Shown here: one piece after another, positions 33,740 to 46,059 of the stretch
How positions within the stretch are numbered: position 1 is the first letter of the stretch
How the letters are laid out: each line of letters starts with the position of its first letter
DNA from: Nymphalis io
Lineage: Eukaryota; Arthropoda; Insecta; Lepidoptera; Nymphalidae
NCBI RefSeq assembly: GCF_905147045.1
Contig: NC_065894.1
Span: 1,773,501 to 1,837,500 of the forward strand
Reading direction: 5' to 3'
DNA length: 64,000 nucleotides
Notes under the pieces: generated by a model
Databases searched by the model: none
What the model saw: only the letters and a program-made list of their open reading frames with translations
Told to the model about the DNA's origin: nothing
Translations under genes and position numbers: made by a program

Positions 33740-34840
33740 ATTAATCGTCTTTAAATAAATAAATTTGAACAAAGAACAGCACAATTTGAAATTCATAAGT
33801 ATTATTACAATGATAAAATTTCGCATATCGTTTTGACATTAACATACATATTGCAACATTGTTAAATGTATTTCCCGTGATTTCTATATTTTAAGTAATT
33901 CAGCAAAACCGCTCTCTACAGCGCTATACACCTGTGAATGGTTAGACTAAGAGTGCTCCAGCGTAGCATGAAAAGCCTGCACGCTCGTCGAGTATTTACA
34001 ATGTAACTCTAAAGATAACATCCTAAGGGCTTATTTGTTTGAATAACTATTTATGTTCACACTGCGACTGCGGTGGATTAAATTATGCATTTATTTAACT
34101 GTAGAATCTCTTTGATAAAAAATTTAATTTGGTGTTTAATCTGTATTTTTTTTTCATTTTAATATGACTTGCCTTCAATTTCAAATTAATTTGAATTCTG
34201 GTTATTAACTACCTATTTCTAAGTAATAGTATAAATATCAATTAAATAAAATCCTTTAAGCATTTAAGAATATTCGCACAAACTTGCTAATAATGTTTCT
34301 GTTTATGTACTGCTTTGCTACAAGTTTGCTTTTACTTGCTCGTTTATTAAAATTATTATAAGCTAACGCAAGTTTTCATATTATCTATACAAATTAATAT
34401 GAAATATTATGATCCTTAAATCTTAAATAAAAAAACAACAAACATCAATTTTGCTTTGATAATTGTTCAGTGGAGACAAATTAATTATTGAAAACAATAA
34501 GAGTAATATACTTACCTTACTTGTATACTTTGCTTAGCGGGTAATCAGTTAAGCAATACGGTTTCTTAATTTTAATTTACGATAATTGGCTGTAGTTTAA
34601 AGATTATAAATGTCTGACAATAACAATTACATCCGAAGCTTTAAATAAATAAAAAAAGAGAAAGTAGAAGGACATAGCTACGATTTTTCTCGAACAGCTA
34701 CGAAACTGTTCTATATAATTATTCAAGTGCACAGAAGTTATTTATGTATAAAATGTGTTTGTGTGTGTACATCTACAGGTGTAATTATCTATTCCCTCAC
34801 TCTCACATTTCAGTGGAACAGCAATCAGACTCATTCGAAT
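33740..34840. other. AT-rich non-coding stretch
   Basis: I see no gene or clear repeat. Confidence 0.4.
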
Positions 34841-34845
34841 AGAGA

Positions 34846-34894
34846 TCATACACTAGACCAATGGCTTTACGCAAGTCATCATACACTAGACCAT
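34846..34894. repeat. Short direct repeat
   Basis: ATCATACACTAGACCAATGG and ATCATACACTAGACCATGG occur about 32 bases apart. The CTAGACCA in them resembles a reversed family C A box. Confidence 0.6.
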
Positions 34895-34939
34895 GGCAAG
34901 GATGTGTAACCAGAATATTTGGAAAAAACTGAAACTGCT

Positions 34940-34992
34940 TGAACCCAGAACTTCGGGATGCATCTTTATATGCTATCCACTAGACCAAGTAT
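34940..34992 (-). repeat. Family C SINE head, reversed
   Basis: On the minus strand it reads CTTGGTCTAGTGGATAGCAT, then CCCGAAGTTCTGGGTTCAAG. These are A-box and B-box-like segments at tRNA spacing. It is a SINE head and not a tRNA gene, since no cloverleaf arms beyond the boxes are kept. Confidence 0.55.
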
Positions 34993-35009
34993 CACGGTCA
35001 GTCACGAGG

Positions 35010-35805
35010 GTAGCTTATAAGAATTTCTTGACAGAAAAACGGAACTTTAATAACCTGACCCGAGATTTTAACCGAGTACGTCCAGAATACATAGCCTTAT
35101 AAACTAGTCCTAACACTCATTTGTCATAATATTACGCAAACTTTGCAAAGTAAAATATACCAATTCCAACTCTCTGTAAAGTCTTACTATTTGAAACATC
35201 GATTCAGTCACAGTGGAATTATTTAATAAGTTACAATTACTTCTTGAACTAGCATAAAACTTAGCACTAGAAAAACTAACAAATGTGGGTTTCACTTAAA
35301 ACTTCTTGATTTAACTTAGTTTTTCATTAGTTAGGTCTAAAAACACAAAAGTCTAATTAGGAAACTTTTAGTTTTTAGTAACTGGAGCGACACTCACAGT
35401 TTGCCAAATCGAGTTACACTAATTGTTCTAATGGGACTTTCAACTTCAAAAACCATTTTTTTTTATCGACTTTTTAAACTATATTTTAATTAAACCTATT
35501 AACATACAGACGTTTACTAATCTCAGTAGTTCAAGTCATTACGAAATGATCACGTCTACAATTACCACGACTCACCAATACTAGAAATACTTTGAAGATA
35601 TATTATATAGTTCGTGTAATATTGTTGTCGTCGTCATCGATATTGAAACTAGCTCGCTAACAGGGATGTGTGGTTGATACTAGTTCTTCTAAAAGCTTAG
35701 CTACCGAAATATCGTATTATTGGGTCAGCTCATAAGCGTCATATAGATTTGGCTAGGCTAGTATTTATGTTTCTGTCATAAAATTTTATCTGTAGTGAGT
35801 AGTCA
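35010..35805. other. AT-rich non-coding stretch
   Basis: No gene or clear repeat was recognised. Confidence 0.4.
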
Positions 35806-35811
35806 AAATCC

Positions 35812-36010
35812 TCTACCTCAAAAAGCACGTAAAGCCGTAGATTCTACGCCTGAACTTTTTCCGTGTCGTGTCGGATTGCCATCTCATGAGATTATGGGAG
35901 TGAAGGTGTAGAGAGTGTATTTGTGTTTGCGCACATACTCGTGCACTGTAATAGACCAAGCGTGGTTGGCTAACCTCTCTTGAGATTTGCCGCCAGGTCG
36001 GTCAGAAGGA
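35812..36010 (+). repeat. Family C SINE, 5'-truncated
   Basis: It contains CTACCTCAAAAAGCACGTAA, TGTCGGATTGCCATCTCATG, TGTGTTTGCGCACATACTCG and AACCTCTCTTGAGATTTGCC, ending GGTCGGTCAGAAGGA, in the same order as the copy at 17684. Confidence 0.75.
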
Positions 36011-36573
36011 CATCATCATTATTTTAAATTAACTTAAATACATTTCTATGTTTTTTACTTATATAGTTCGTTATTTATTTTATAAAAATAATTATTTGAG
36101 ATATTGTTGACATCGGATCAATCTTAACACATATTCTGTTTTATACAAGACATCTGATACAACAGTTCTCTATGCAAAATTACATCAAAATACATACATA
36201 TACAACAAAATATTGATATAATGGATAATCAAAAGTCTAACATTTTCGATTGTCAAAAATAATAGAAACGAATAAGTCTATACAGATTACTTGAGCTGCC
36301 TACTTTTTAAATTGCATGCAGTACTGCTTTTATGTGAAATGTAGGTTACACCGCTTTGCATTGAATGCGATCATACAATATAGCGCTAAGAGCTCAGAGG
36401 AAACAATTCATTCACTGTACTTTATAACTGTGTGCTTTTCTGCGACAGCGTGTAAAGGGTTAAGGAGAGTTTTATGGGATTAAAAATATCAATTATATTT
36501 TTATAATGATATATACATGCATAATCGTATGCGTGTCATAAATATATACAATAATATTTAAACAACGTATTTC

Positions 36574-36705
36574 TTGGTGGTAGGGCTTTGTGCAAGGCCG
36601 TCTGGTTAGCTACTACCCACTTATCAAATATTTAACCACCAAGCAGCAATACTCAGTATTATTGTATTCCGGTTTAAAGGGTGAGTGATCCAGGGTACTC
36701 TTGCC
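36574..36705 (+). repeat. Family B repeat, 5' half
   Basis: It reads TTGGTGGTAGGGCTTTGTGC, AAGGCCGTCTGG, CTACCCACTTATCAAATATT and TTCCGGTTTAAAGGGTGAGT, then loses similarity. It has the same orientation as the A-tailed copy at 4581. Confidence 0.7.
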
Positions 36706-36709
36706 ATTC

Positions 36710-39700
36710 TACCTACCTAGTACAATAAAAAAATGTACATATGAGAGCAAGCATATAAGACCACATTCATTGTACTTATGCGAAATAAAAATAAAGATAA
36801 TTTTGCTAATTTTGTGTTTCGAAATGTTTCGGATTTTTTAAATGTTACCAACGATTGTACAATATTGCATCCAATTTTGATAATGACTCGATTACATCGA
36901 GAAAACCTTAACACCAGTGTAAATTGATAAAACAAACATTTCCAATTCTTCTCGGTGGAGATGCTGCTTCATATTACACACATAGCTTACGCGACCTTTG
37001 ATATCAAACAATTTTTTACTTTAATATCCTATCTTATAAGTCATATAACATAAAACATTTTAAAATAAGCCATATTACAAGAATTTAATCCACTCATCGT
37101 ACCTCACTCAACACTGTTTGCACCTTGGGAATTATTCTCCGCTAGCAGTAGTTGCTTATTTAACATACCTGCCAAATTTCATGTTTATTGCTCTCATTAA
37201 TGTGGAAGAAACGTTACTTTTTTAACTCCTGCTAAACCTAAACCCCCTTGGAAGTACACCTCTTTATGCAGATAAAAAATATACATGCCTAATTGTCTCA
37301 TTTCGGGAACATGATAATTGCATTAAATTTTTGTTACCACGTGAAGGCCGGCCATTATCATTGACAATATCATCTATTTTTAGTTAACCATGGTATCTGA
37401 ATGTCCAATTTGCTTGTATTTGAATTGGCACACTCATCTTTCAAGCCGCAACAAAAAAATACAAAGTATTGTCATAATTGGTTGTGAAATCAGCAAAGAG
37501 CAACATTTTGGGCTTTATTTAAACATAACATCAGATTGGAAGAGTAAATAGTATATAACAAATTGCAGCAGATTGATCACATAACAATATTGTTAGAGAT
37601 GTTAGCGATACATCAGTTCGGCAATTTGTTTCCAATTATGAGTTATTTGTTGTCATACATAATAATAGACGCTGTTTGGTGACGTCTAGAAGGCTTGTAT
37701 GCAAACGAACCTGGGCTGCGTATCACCATCGCTATCATATTACGTCATTATATTACATACGGCCAAACTTTTCCATTTACAATATTAGTAGTTTATGTAT
37801 ATTTTGATGCGTAAAACTTACGCTATCGTAAAATTTATCGAGGAGAAAATTTATCTTTCTAGATAATTCTGGTTTAAGTTAGCAAAAGTTTTCAAGATTC
37901 GAGACTCTCTTTAATAATATTGAAAGAACCTCAGATATGGTAATAGCGAGGAACCTAAAGTTTGTCGTGGTTATCTTAATTTTGCAGCACTGCAATTTTG
38001 ATTTCTTTAATTTATTCTTTACTAGCATTTGCGCATGGGTTCACTCCCTTAAAATTTGTCCCTTTTTTCTATCGAACCAAACGTAGACCACCGTTATATA
38101 AACATACATATTATACTAAATCTTCCGTCACATAAACACAGATCATTCATCTTTGTTGCAAACTGGAAGCTTCAAAAACTGGCGTGGCAGGATCGTGTAG
38201 TTTCACTCTGCAACGTAAGTTTTCCTTTATGTGCCAAATATCATTTTACAAACTTTAAAATATGTTTATGCTTAGGAGTACTAAGCATTTGGTACGTGTA
38301 TTGAACATCATCGTTGAAATAATTAAATAAGCTGATAAGGGATGCTACGAAGTTTGTCAACGGATGCATCTAGGTGCAATATTTGCCATTGCCATATACT
38401 GATCTTTTCAGAATGATTAAATTTGCCTAATGAATAAGTTTAATCATCGGAGTCATGATTTTATTGCATGAATTTACATTTATTTTAAAGTAACTTTTTG
38501 GTAATAATTTCAGCAATGAAGTGAATATAGTTGGTATCCAGTCTGCCTCATTTTAAAAAGAAAATTATGAATAAAATTAATAGTAATAATAAATTTTGGA
38601 TAGTTTATAGTAAATAGCAGATTGTTGTTTTTTATATTGAAAAACTTTTTTTTATGAATTCATAAATATATTTCTTATTTATTTTAATATATATCATAAT
38701 ATGCAATATATGACATATTGCATATTACGTTGTTATCAAGAATAATTATTGAAACAACTCTAAAATCCAGAGTTGTCATAAATATATTATTTATATTATA
38801 TGATGTTTTAATATGTATTTTGTTGATAATCTAAAAATAACTAATATTAGACTTCTTATGTCAAACTATATACCGGTCTATAGTCCAGCTATCGAATTCA
38901 GAATTGTTATCAAACATTTAAATGATTCATGCGTCGTCTTTTAAAATGAAACGATAGATAGAATTCTAGGAGATAACAATTTTGAAATAGAAGATAGGTA
39001 GTCGTTTAAATATTTAAAACGCAAACAGTTTCAAAACTCGTTTACTAAGGATAAGCATGACAAAATTACTATCAAAGTTTGAACGCGATATAAAGGTTAA
39101 ACGGTGTTTGATGTCACAAAGGATAGCTAGTGTTTTCATTTAGAAATACAGTGTGCGGCTTCGTTCCTAGGTAGCTGCGGTTTTAGGATCTAGTTAAATA
39201 GTATCAGACACTATGTTTGTGATTAACTGAGTTGTAAGAGGGTCACATACATGGTTTTTCGCTTATTTTATACTGACTTTTAATGTACGTGCAGTCTAGG
39301 ATTATTTGTATTGTAATTTGTCTTTTAAACGTGTATTATACACACGAAGGCTTTTTGCGCGAACTTTCGATATAGATAATATTTTCACTATAATAATACT
39401 TAGTTATTAGTTGACTTTAATTAAAATCCATCCCCTAGCTTTAGTATCGGCATAGACGAATAATATTAAAAATTATGCATTTTTCTTTTTTTTTTCGCGG
39501 TGTTTCTTCATCTGATTTGCCAGTATTTTTTCTAAGAACAATCCTGTTCCTATTCAGTTATGTTTAGAATCGATGGGCTATGATTAATTTAATCTATATA
39601 TATAATTTTTGTTTATACCCATATCATTTCTAAGCTGCAAAACAAACTTTGATAAAATAGGTGTCATTGGCTTCGTCTTATATATCTTCGTCAAAATTGT

Positions 39701-39995
39701 CTTCATTAAAATAAATAGGATATATTGTTAATATTATATAATAATATTCATATCGTATTATATATAGTAATGTATATGTTTCAAATACATAGTACATCGT
39801 GTTATTACCACATGTTTCGATACGTTAATCAATTTTGACAAACGATGCGTAGGATTCTTGTACTGTCATATATCGGATAGGTTATTGAGATGTTATCAAA
39901 AATCAACTCCCATACATAGCAAGTTCTATGAAGAGTCATATATATGCGATTGCCAGTTTTATAGATAAACGGAATTTGCAATGATGAAAAAACTA
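36710..39995. other. AT-rich non-coding stretch with two hairpins
   Basis: No gene was recognised. A short reversed family B relic is at about 37425-37485 (GGCACACTCATCTTTCAAGC). Perfect hairpins occur at 38698-38726 (12-base stem, 5-base loop) and 38754-38776 (8-base stem, 7-base loop). The frame at 38056-38304 has no motif. Confidence 0.4.
38698..38776. repeat. Pair of adjacent hairpins
   Basis: AATATGCAATAT (38698-38709) pairs with ATATTGCATATT (38715-38726). ACAACTCT (38754-38761) pairs with AGAGTTGT (38769-38776). Confidence 0.7.
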
Positions 39996-40009
39996 GATTA
40001 TGAATATTT

Positions 40010-40305
40010 TATTATGGATAGGATTCGCGTAAAATTCATTCTTAGGGAGCGTCTACGTCGCGAGAGGGGTAACCATGTTGAATTACAAGTCACCTTTATA
40101 TAATATACCAACCAATACATTAATTTTCAGTGTAATAAATAGAGTGCAGTGCAACGTACATAAACACGCAACAAAGTATACAGTATAGCCGCCATACACA
40201 CTTTAGACAGTGGAGAACAGCGACGTAGTGAGGCATGACGGTAGAGAGCGTAAGTCCGTCTTAGCTCTAAGGCGCACTAATAGAAGTTCCACAATCAAAA
40301 AATAA
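40010..40305 (+). repeat. Family E repeat, diverged
   Basis: It contains TTAGGGAGCGTCTACGTCGC, AATTACAAGTCAC, then GCATGACGGTAGAGAGCGTA and CTCTAAGGCGCACTAATAGA, then AGTTCCAC. The first part matches 33640-33730 and the last part matches 62280-62365. Confidence 0.45.
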
Positions 40306-40851
40306 AAGACACGAATCATCCATATCATTTCCTATATAAAATATACGATAGGAAAAATACATTTCTATGTAGTCATCAATAAAACAATGAATTGCCTTTG
40401 TGTTGAAACTTTAGTGCTAAAAGTATACAAGACGCATCTTAAAATATAAGTCTCCAACATGCAACGGAATAAGAGATGTCGAACCGTCTCGAATGTTGCT
40501 TTTTCATCTCGAATTTGAAAATTCCCGCCAGACCGTTCGTGTAGATACAATGTTACTATATCTTTGTTGAATTTCCGAACGGATGCACTCGTGAATTCGC
40601 TTGGTGGAGACATTTAGAAGCGTATTTAAGATGTCTTTTATTCTTTCTTAGTGAGTAATCTTATGTAGAAGGAAACGTTTTGTATCAACAAAAGTGCTAC
40701 CGAGGTTTTAATATTCTTTAAGTATTCTTATATTAGTCTTTAAGAAACATTTTATAATATAATGGTCATGTCTTAATAATATTTATACTATAAATCTGGT
40801 TTTTATATATATAATAATGCATTACATAGTTTTTATATGAAGACATGTATT

Positions 40852-41050
40852 TTTCTCAGCGCTGGGCTAATACTTCTTTACTTGTTGTGGATGGCTTGGA
40901 GTATATTCCACAACATTGTTCCAATGTGGGCGGTAGATACATATGTTGTTATCATCCGATATATGGAAGCTCCATAATGATATATTTCTTGAAAATTCAA
41001 TGGCGCTTACCCAGTCCTGAAACAGTGATGTACGGTTATCAAGTGCTTAG
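40852..41050 (-). repeat. Family A SINE, strongly diverged
   Basis: CAGCGCTGGGCTAATACTTC, GGCTTGGAGTATATTCCACA and ACATTGTTCCAATGTGGGCG match a reversed family A 3' half. The frame over it is not a gene. Confidence 0.5.
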
Positions 41051-41123
41051 AATACCAACATTTAACTACGGCTGATTATTTTTTAAGATAATATTTAAAT
41101 ACTATTTAATTATATTATAAACT

Positions 41124-41372
41124 GTACCGGCAACGGGAAAGCACAACTGAATTTTTATGTGCTTAATATATATATAATTCATCTCGTGCTTGACGGTGAA
41201 GGAAAACATCGTGAGGAAACCTGCATGTGTCTAATTTCACTGAAATTCTGCCACATGTGTATTTCACCAACCTGCATTGGAGTAGCATGGTTAAAAAAGC
41301 TCCAAACCTCCTCCTCAAAGAAAGGGATAGGAGGCCTTAGCACAGTAGTGGAACATTCACAGGCTGTTACTG
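41124..41372 (+). repeat. Family A SINE, 5'-truncated, with target duplication
   Basis: It starts near the end of the head (CGGGAAAGCACAACTGAATT) and runs through GGTGAAGGAAAACATCGTGA and CCAACCTGCATTGGAGTAGC to ACATTCACAGGCTGTTACTG. A perfect 12-base duplication ATATTATAAACT flanks it at 41112-41123 and 41373-41384. Confidence 0.9.
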
Positions 41373-42173
41373 ATATTATAAACTATAATATTAAGAGGGC
41401 ATATTAAAGCTACTTTTGAAACATTAGCAAAAAAAATTATCCTCCCGAAGGCCAACACTTAATATGTTGATGGAAAAACTTCTAAAAGCCTTCAACATAC
41501 TAAAGAAAAGATATGAGTTTACTAGAACCTCAAAATAAACGAGTGAATTGCGCCCAATTTTTATTAAATTTATTCCGACAATTATTAAGACCATAGAGAA
41601 TTTCGTGGGAAAAACTTTATCATTCCATTTGGAATACAATAAAATAATATTAATGAAACTCAGATATTCAAGTTGATACAGAATAGAATGCCAATAATTT
41701 TTTAAATTTTGTATATCGAATACGAATCTAGAATGATTATTTTAGCCATTTATTGTCTTTAAAAATATTTATTTGAAATCTATTTTGTATATAATTTTAT
41801 AATAGGATTATTTTTTCAGGTAAGCTGTTTTATACGAATGAAGCCATTGAAATGCGTAAGTTCAATATTAGATATTTTATTGATATTGATTTAAATTAAA
41901 TAATATATATAGAGATATTCTTGTGAAACTGTAATTACCTTGGAGCTGAGGTTTTTTATAACAACATTTTTAAAGATAAATGAATTTTAAATTAGAATAA
42001 CCTAGACAGTATATGCATTGGCATGAAATTCTATAACAAAAATCTTTCACTTACTTAGTTAATACTTTGACCAAGTCAGCGTTTAATCAGGCGGCATATA
42101 CCGAGATCTTGGATATTGAGAAGAAAAGACGTTGGTCTTATGCGTGATCTCTCTTGTCGTATCAGATCTCAAC

Positions 42174-43022
42174 CTATTTATTTATTTATTTATTTATTTA
42201 TTTATGGTCCACAAAACAGATTATAACTAAAGACACATTTAATATATAAGTAAACATTATAAGCAAGCTAAGTTATAACCCAACAACTATGTGAACACAG
42301 ATTGTAGACGAAATATTTCACTTATAAAAATCAAATAACATCAGCACTTAAGAATACATTGTACACTTTACAAAAAACGTTTACAATAAATGAAAAGAAA
42401 AAATTATACAGAAAAATATGAACAAGTTATGACAATGAAAAATAAAATGAAATTATGAAATGTTGAAATGAGGAACTAAATAATGAATAAGAAAATAGAT
42501 TTAATCACTATTATTAGTTGTTAATTGAAAATATTGAAACGAATTGTTTTCTAAATAGATTTAGGTTTTTGTTGAAAATGTCAATACCATCATTCGCGTC
42601 TTTTTCGAGAAAAATTTTGTTATATGCGCGACACATACGACCGATAGGATTATGATATGATATGTTGTTATTGTATGCGTCCAGGGTAAATATTCTAGGG
42701 TGTCGGTATTTAAAGTTAGTGTTTATGTTGATGGATCTTAAAAGCAAGGGTGAATCAATAACACCGTGTATTATTTTATGCAAATATACTAAGATATTGC
42801 AGTCACGACGCATTTCTAGTGTTTGCAATTTAAAATGACTAAGCCTGTCATTGTAGCATTCGAGTTTACGTCCGTACTGATAGCGAAAACTGAGCAATCG
42901 TAAAAACCTTTTCTGTACGGCTTCTACCTTTTCACAGTGAGTGGCATAGTTAGGTGACTATATAACCGAGTTATATTCTAAAATACTGCAAACTATGGAA
43001 CAGTAAAGATGTATAGTATTGA
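42174..43022 (-). pseudogene. LINE C-terminal fragment with 3' UTR and TAAA tail
   Basis: The minus strand from about 43022 encodes the thumb and C-terminal region of a non-LTR reverse transcriptase: IVCSILEYNSVI, a stop, SPNYATHCEKVEAVQKRFLR, LLSFRYQYGRKLECYNDRL, then MRRDCNILVYLHKIIHGVID, SPLLL and NPIGRMCRAYNKIF, ending at about 42514. The in-frame TAG at 42960-42958 sits where these proteins have Trp (VWSP), so it is one substitution away from the original. About 300 bases of 3' UTR lead to a tail of (ATAA)n seen on the plus strand at 42174-42205. It belongs to the same broad group as the fragment at 20890-21420. The 5' part, including the catalytic motifs, is missing. Confidence 0.82.
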
Positions 43023-43024
43023 AC

Positions 43025-43540
43025 TGTTAATGTTAAAAAATAGAGATATGGGGTACTTATGCACTATAACAAGTTTCGTGCAGTAGATTAGTCTAAGAGT
43101 TTGAATAAAAATTCAAAATAACTAATTGAGTGTATTTTACAAAAATACATTACTAGTATGTTTTATAAAAATATAATTAAAATTAAAATGTAGGGCACAT
43201 TTTATTAAAGTTATAAGTATAAAAACAGTAATTTTAATATACATATTATATAAAAAACTTTCATAGAACATCTAAGACGAATTGCGTCTGGGGTGATGCT
43301 TTCCCTCCGAGTTTTAGCTTTTTGGTTACTTTGCGCTGTGAAATTGTGATTGATTAAAAGTTTTTATACTTATTATTATATTACCTTCAGAAAATTTTAA
43401 TTTATTAAAATAAACTCTTTGTAGACTATATTATTTCTTAATATTATAGAATAATATATCTTAATAATATAGAAGTACTATAAGTTTGTATTATATAATT
43501 ATTTTTGATACTTATTTATTTTACGATAACAAATCTTTTT
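43025..43540. other. AT-rich non-coding stretch
   Basis: No gene or clear repeat was recognised. The block is rich in A/T runs. Confidence 0.4.
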
Positions 43541-43547
43541 TTTATAC

Positions 43548-43905
43548 TATAAGTAGGCTGACGGGCAAATGGGCCACGTGATGTTAAGTGGTCACCACTC
43601 ACCAACACCCATAGACATTAGCGAAGTAAGAAGTATTAATCATTCCTTACATCGCCAATGCACCACCAACCTTGGGAACGAATATGATATGTCCCTTGTA
43701 GTTACTCTGGTTCACACATCCTTCAAAACTTAGTCGTTACTTAGTTGTATGTGATGGATGCTGTGGTTTACTGAGAAAGCACATAGACTTATAACTCGCA
43801 TAATGTATTAAAGCTTGTCGTGTGTATTCCTTGTTGGAGATCCGAATAAAATAAAATAAATAAAACCGAAACGCAAAAATACTAAGTATTACTATGGGTG
43901 GTTGG
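43548..43905 (-). repeat. Family B repeat interrupted by an A-rich-tailed insertion
   Basis: The first part runs CTGACGGGCAAATGGGCCAC, TAAGTGGTCACC, CCTTACATCGCCAATGCACC and CACATCCTTCAAAAC. Similarity then stops at about 43730 and resumes at about 43865 with CCGAAACGCAAAAATACTAA, i.e. the next bases of the family. The piece between has a (AATAA)n tail. Confidence 0.75.
43731..43864 (+). mobile_element. LINE 3' end inserted in a family B copy
   Basis: This is the segment absent from other family B copies. It ends CTTGTTGGAGATCCGAATAA, AATAAAATAAATAAA, which is a typical non-LTR 3' end. The bases AAAAC(C) occur at both edges and may be a short target duplication. No coding region remains. Confidence 0.6.
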
Positions 43906-44325
43906 TTACTTAGAAAATGAAAATTCCAGATTTTGTCTCACCTCAATAATTATTTTACAACACATTTAAATTGTCTGAAATATAAAATAAATGTATATTT
44001 AAAATACATTAAGAAAATAAGGTTTTATATAAATACACAATTTGGTGTCTATTCTGTTGACCGTTGAGTTCTTTCATCTGAAGGCATGGCATGGCAAATG
44101 TATTGTCATCGGAACATGTAAAACCATGTAAAATTTTAACTCTGTAGCATAAAACGAAATTTTTGTAAATCAAAACAAAATTTGACATAAGCATACAAGC
44201 ATACTTTTTAAGTTAAATAATATCTTGTATATACAATTCTGTTAGTGGTTCTATTTAAAATAAAATAAAGATTCAGTAACTCCTTCATAGTATTTTTTAT
44301 GTCACTTTACAATGCCAGTGTCTAT

Positions 44326-44541
44326 ATCATAGACATTGTCATTGGAAGAAATGTTAACCATCGCTTACATCACCAATGCGCCACCAACCTTGGGAACTAA
44401 GATGTTACGTCCCTTGTGCCTGTAATTACACTGGCTCACTCACCCTTCAAACCGGAACACAACAATACCAAGTACTGCCGTTTTGCGGTAGAATATCTGA
44501 TGAGTGGGTGGTACCAGCTTGCACAAAGCTCTACCAAAAGT
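44326..44541 (-). repeat. Family B repeat, well preserved
   Basis: It contains ATCGCTTACATCACCAATGC, CACCAACCTTGGGAACTAAG, GATGTTACGTCCCTTGTGCC, CTCACTCACCCTTCAAACCG, TTTTGCGGTAGAATATCTGA and CAGCTTGCACAAAGCTCTAC. The open frame starting at 44416 is inside it and is not a gene. Confidence 0.85.
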
Positions 44542-44756
44542 AAAAATATGTATTTATGTAAATATATTACTTTAGGATCTGTAAACATATCAAAGTATAT
44601 TATAATAAATTATTAAAAGGAAAATTTATTGCGTTTAACGATCAAATAATTTAAACGAATATCAATAAACTTTTAATATGACGCCCCTGGATTCTATCAT
44701 GAAAAATAAACACGGAAAATATGAGTGGAAAATACTTGCTTTACTTACTTTACTTT

Positions 44757-45066
44757 TACAGTAACAGCCTGTGAATGTCCCACTGTGAATGCTTGGCTAA
44801 GGCCTCCCCTACCTTTTTTAAAGAGAAGGTATGGGGAGCTTATTCCACCACGCTGCTCCAATATGGGTTGGTAGAATACACATATGGCAGAATTTCAGTG
44901 AAATAAGACACACGCAGGTTTTCTCACGATGTTTCCTTCTCTGTATAGCAAGAGATGAATTATAATCACAAATTAAGCACATGAAAATTCAGTAGTGCTT
45001 GCCCAGGTTTGAACCCACGTTCATCGGGTAAGATTCACGCGTTCTTACTACTGAGCCATCTCGGCT
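44757..45066 (-). repeat. Family A SINE, near full
   Basis: It reads from the tail (CAGTAACAGCCTGTGAATGT) through ACCACGCTGCTCCAATATGG and CAAATTAAGCACATGAAAAT to the head (AGATTCACGCGTTCTTACTA, then CTGAGCCATCTCGGCT). A small insertion in the 3' end duplicates TGTGAATG. No clear target duplication was found. Confidence 0.85.
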
Positions 45067-45335
45067 CTGTTTGCATAAGTTTCATTAATTAGAAACTATT
45101 ATACTCTAATTAAGAATAAACGATATTTTTTTCACTTATAGAATTACAGAAACAATACGGGAAAATAACATTTTGTGGACTTGATATCAAATCTAAAATG
45201 CTCATAATCATCACAAATATATTTTAATGGCAATAAAATATAGCTTAAATATATATGAGAATACCCATGATAAGAAATACGTAAACTATAATACTGATAC
45301 TGCTATTTAATTTTCTTATTTTTTTAGCTATGGTT

Positions 45336-45398
45336 CCGTAATCCGTAACAGCCTGTGAATGTCCCACTGCTGGGCTAAAGGCCTCCTCTCCTCTTTTC
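45336..45398 (-). repeat. Family A SINE, short 5'-truncated, CGG-type tail
   Basis: Only the last 63 bases were inserted. On the minus strand it reads GGCCTTTAGCCCAGCAGTGG, then CACAGGCTGTTACGGATTACGG. The 12-base duplication TTAGCTATGGTT flanks it at 45324-45335 and 45399-45410. It shares the CCTTTAGCCC variant with the copies at 15263 and 57517. Confidence 0.88.
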
Positions 45399-45711
45399 TT
45401 AGCTATGGTTAAATGAGTACAATAGAGCTGAAAAATAAGAATAAAGTTATTATGGAGCATATATAGAGCAATCTATTTATAATGTTATAAATATAAATTA
45501 AATTAGCAGGAATAATATTACTATAATAAGAAAACAAGAAGTTTAGCAAATTTTCGATATAAACCGTAATTTGCAGTAACAGATAGAGTCTTATTCAAAT
45601 CCCTTGAGGTATTCCTTTAAGCAATTAGGTGTACGCTTTTAACGTTTACAAAATAAAAGCAATTGCGTGGCTTATTTGTTAAAATAAGTTTTTTTTTTTC
45701 AAATAGTAGTT

Positions 45712-45882
45712 AGTCTATCGCCAACCTTAGTATCTTATGTTATGTCCCCTGCAGCTGTAGTTACACTCACTTATCTTTTAAACCGGAACACAGCAATTCT
45801 AAGTACTGCCATTTGGCGGTAGAATATGGGATGGGGGGTAGCTACCCAGATGGTCTTGCACAAAGCCCTACTAGCAGTAACA
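45712..45882 (-). repeat. Family B repeat, 5' half
   Basis: CGCCAACCTTAGTATCTTAT, GTAGTTACACTCACTTATC, AAACCGGAACACAGCAATTC, TTGGCGGTAGAATATGGGAT and GGTCTTGCACAAAGCCCTAC are present in reversed order. Confidence 0.75.
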
Positions 45883-46059
45883 TTAGTTTCTCCTTACATT
45901 TTCAAATTAATATTAACCAGCTATTGCAAGCACCGCACTAGTAATAATTAATATTTTTATGATTTCGTTTCAAAGTTTATTAAATTTTCATTTAAAAAGA
46001 AGGTAGTTCAAAAGAATTTTCAACATCTTATTAGAGAAATTAAAGTGCCCTTTAAGATA

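Noticed and set aside
34846..34894. CRISPR-like or regulatory repeat array
   Set aside because: Only two short units, in an animal genome, related to a SINE A-box sequence. There is no array structure.
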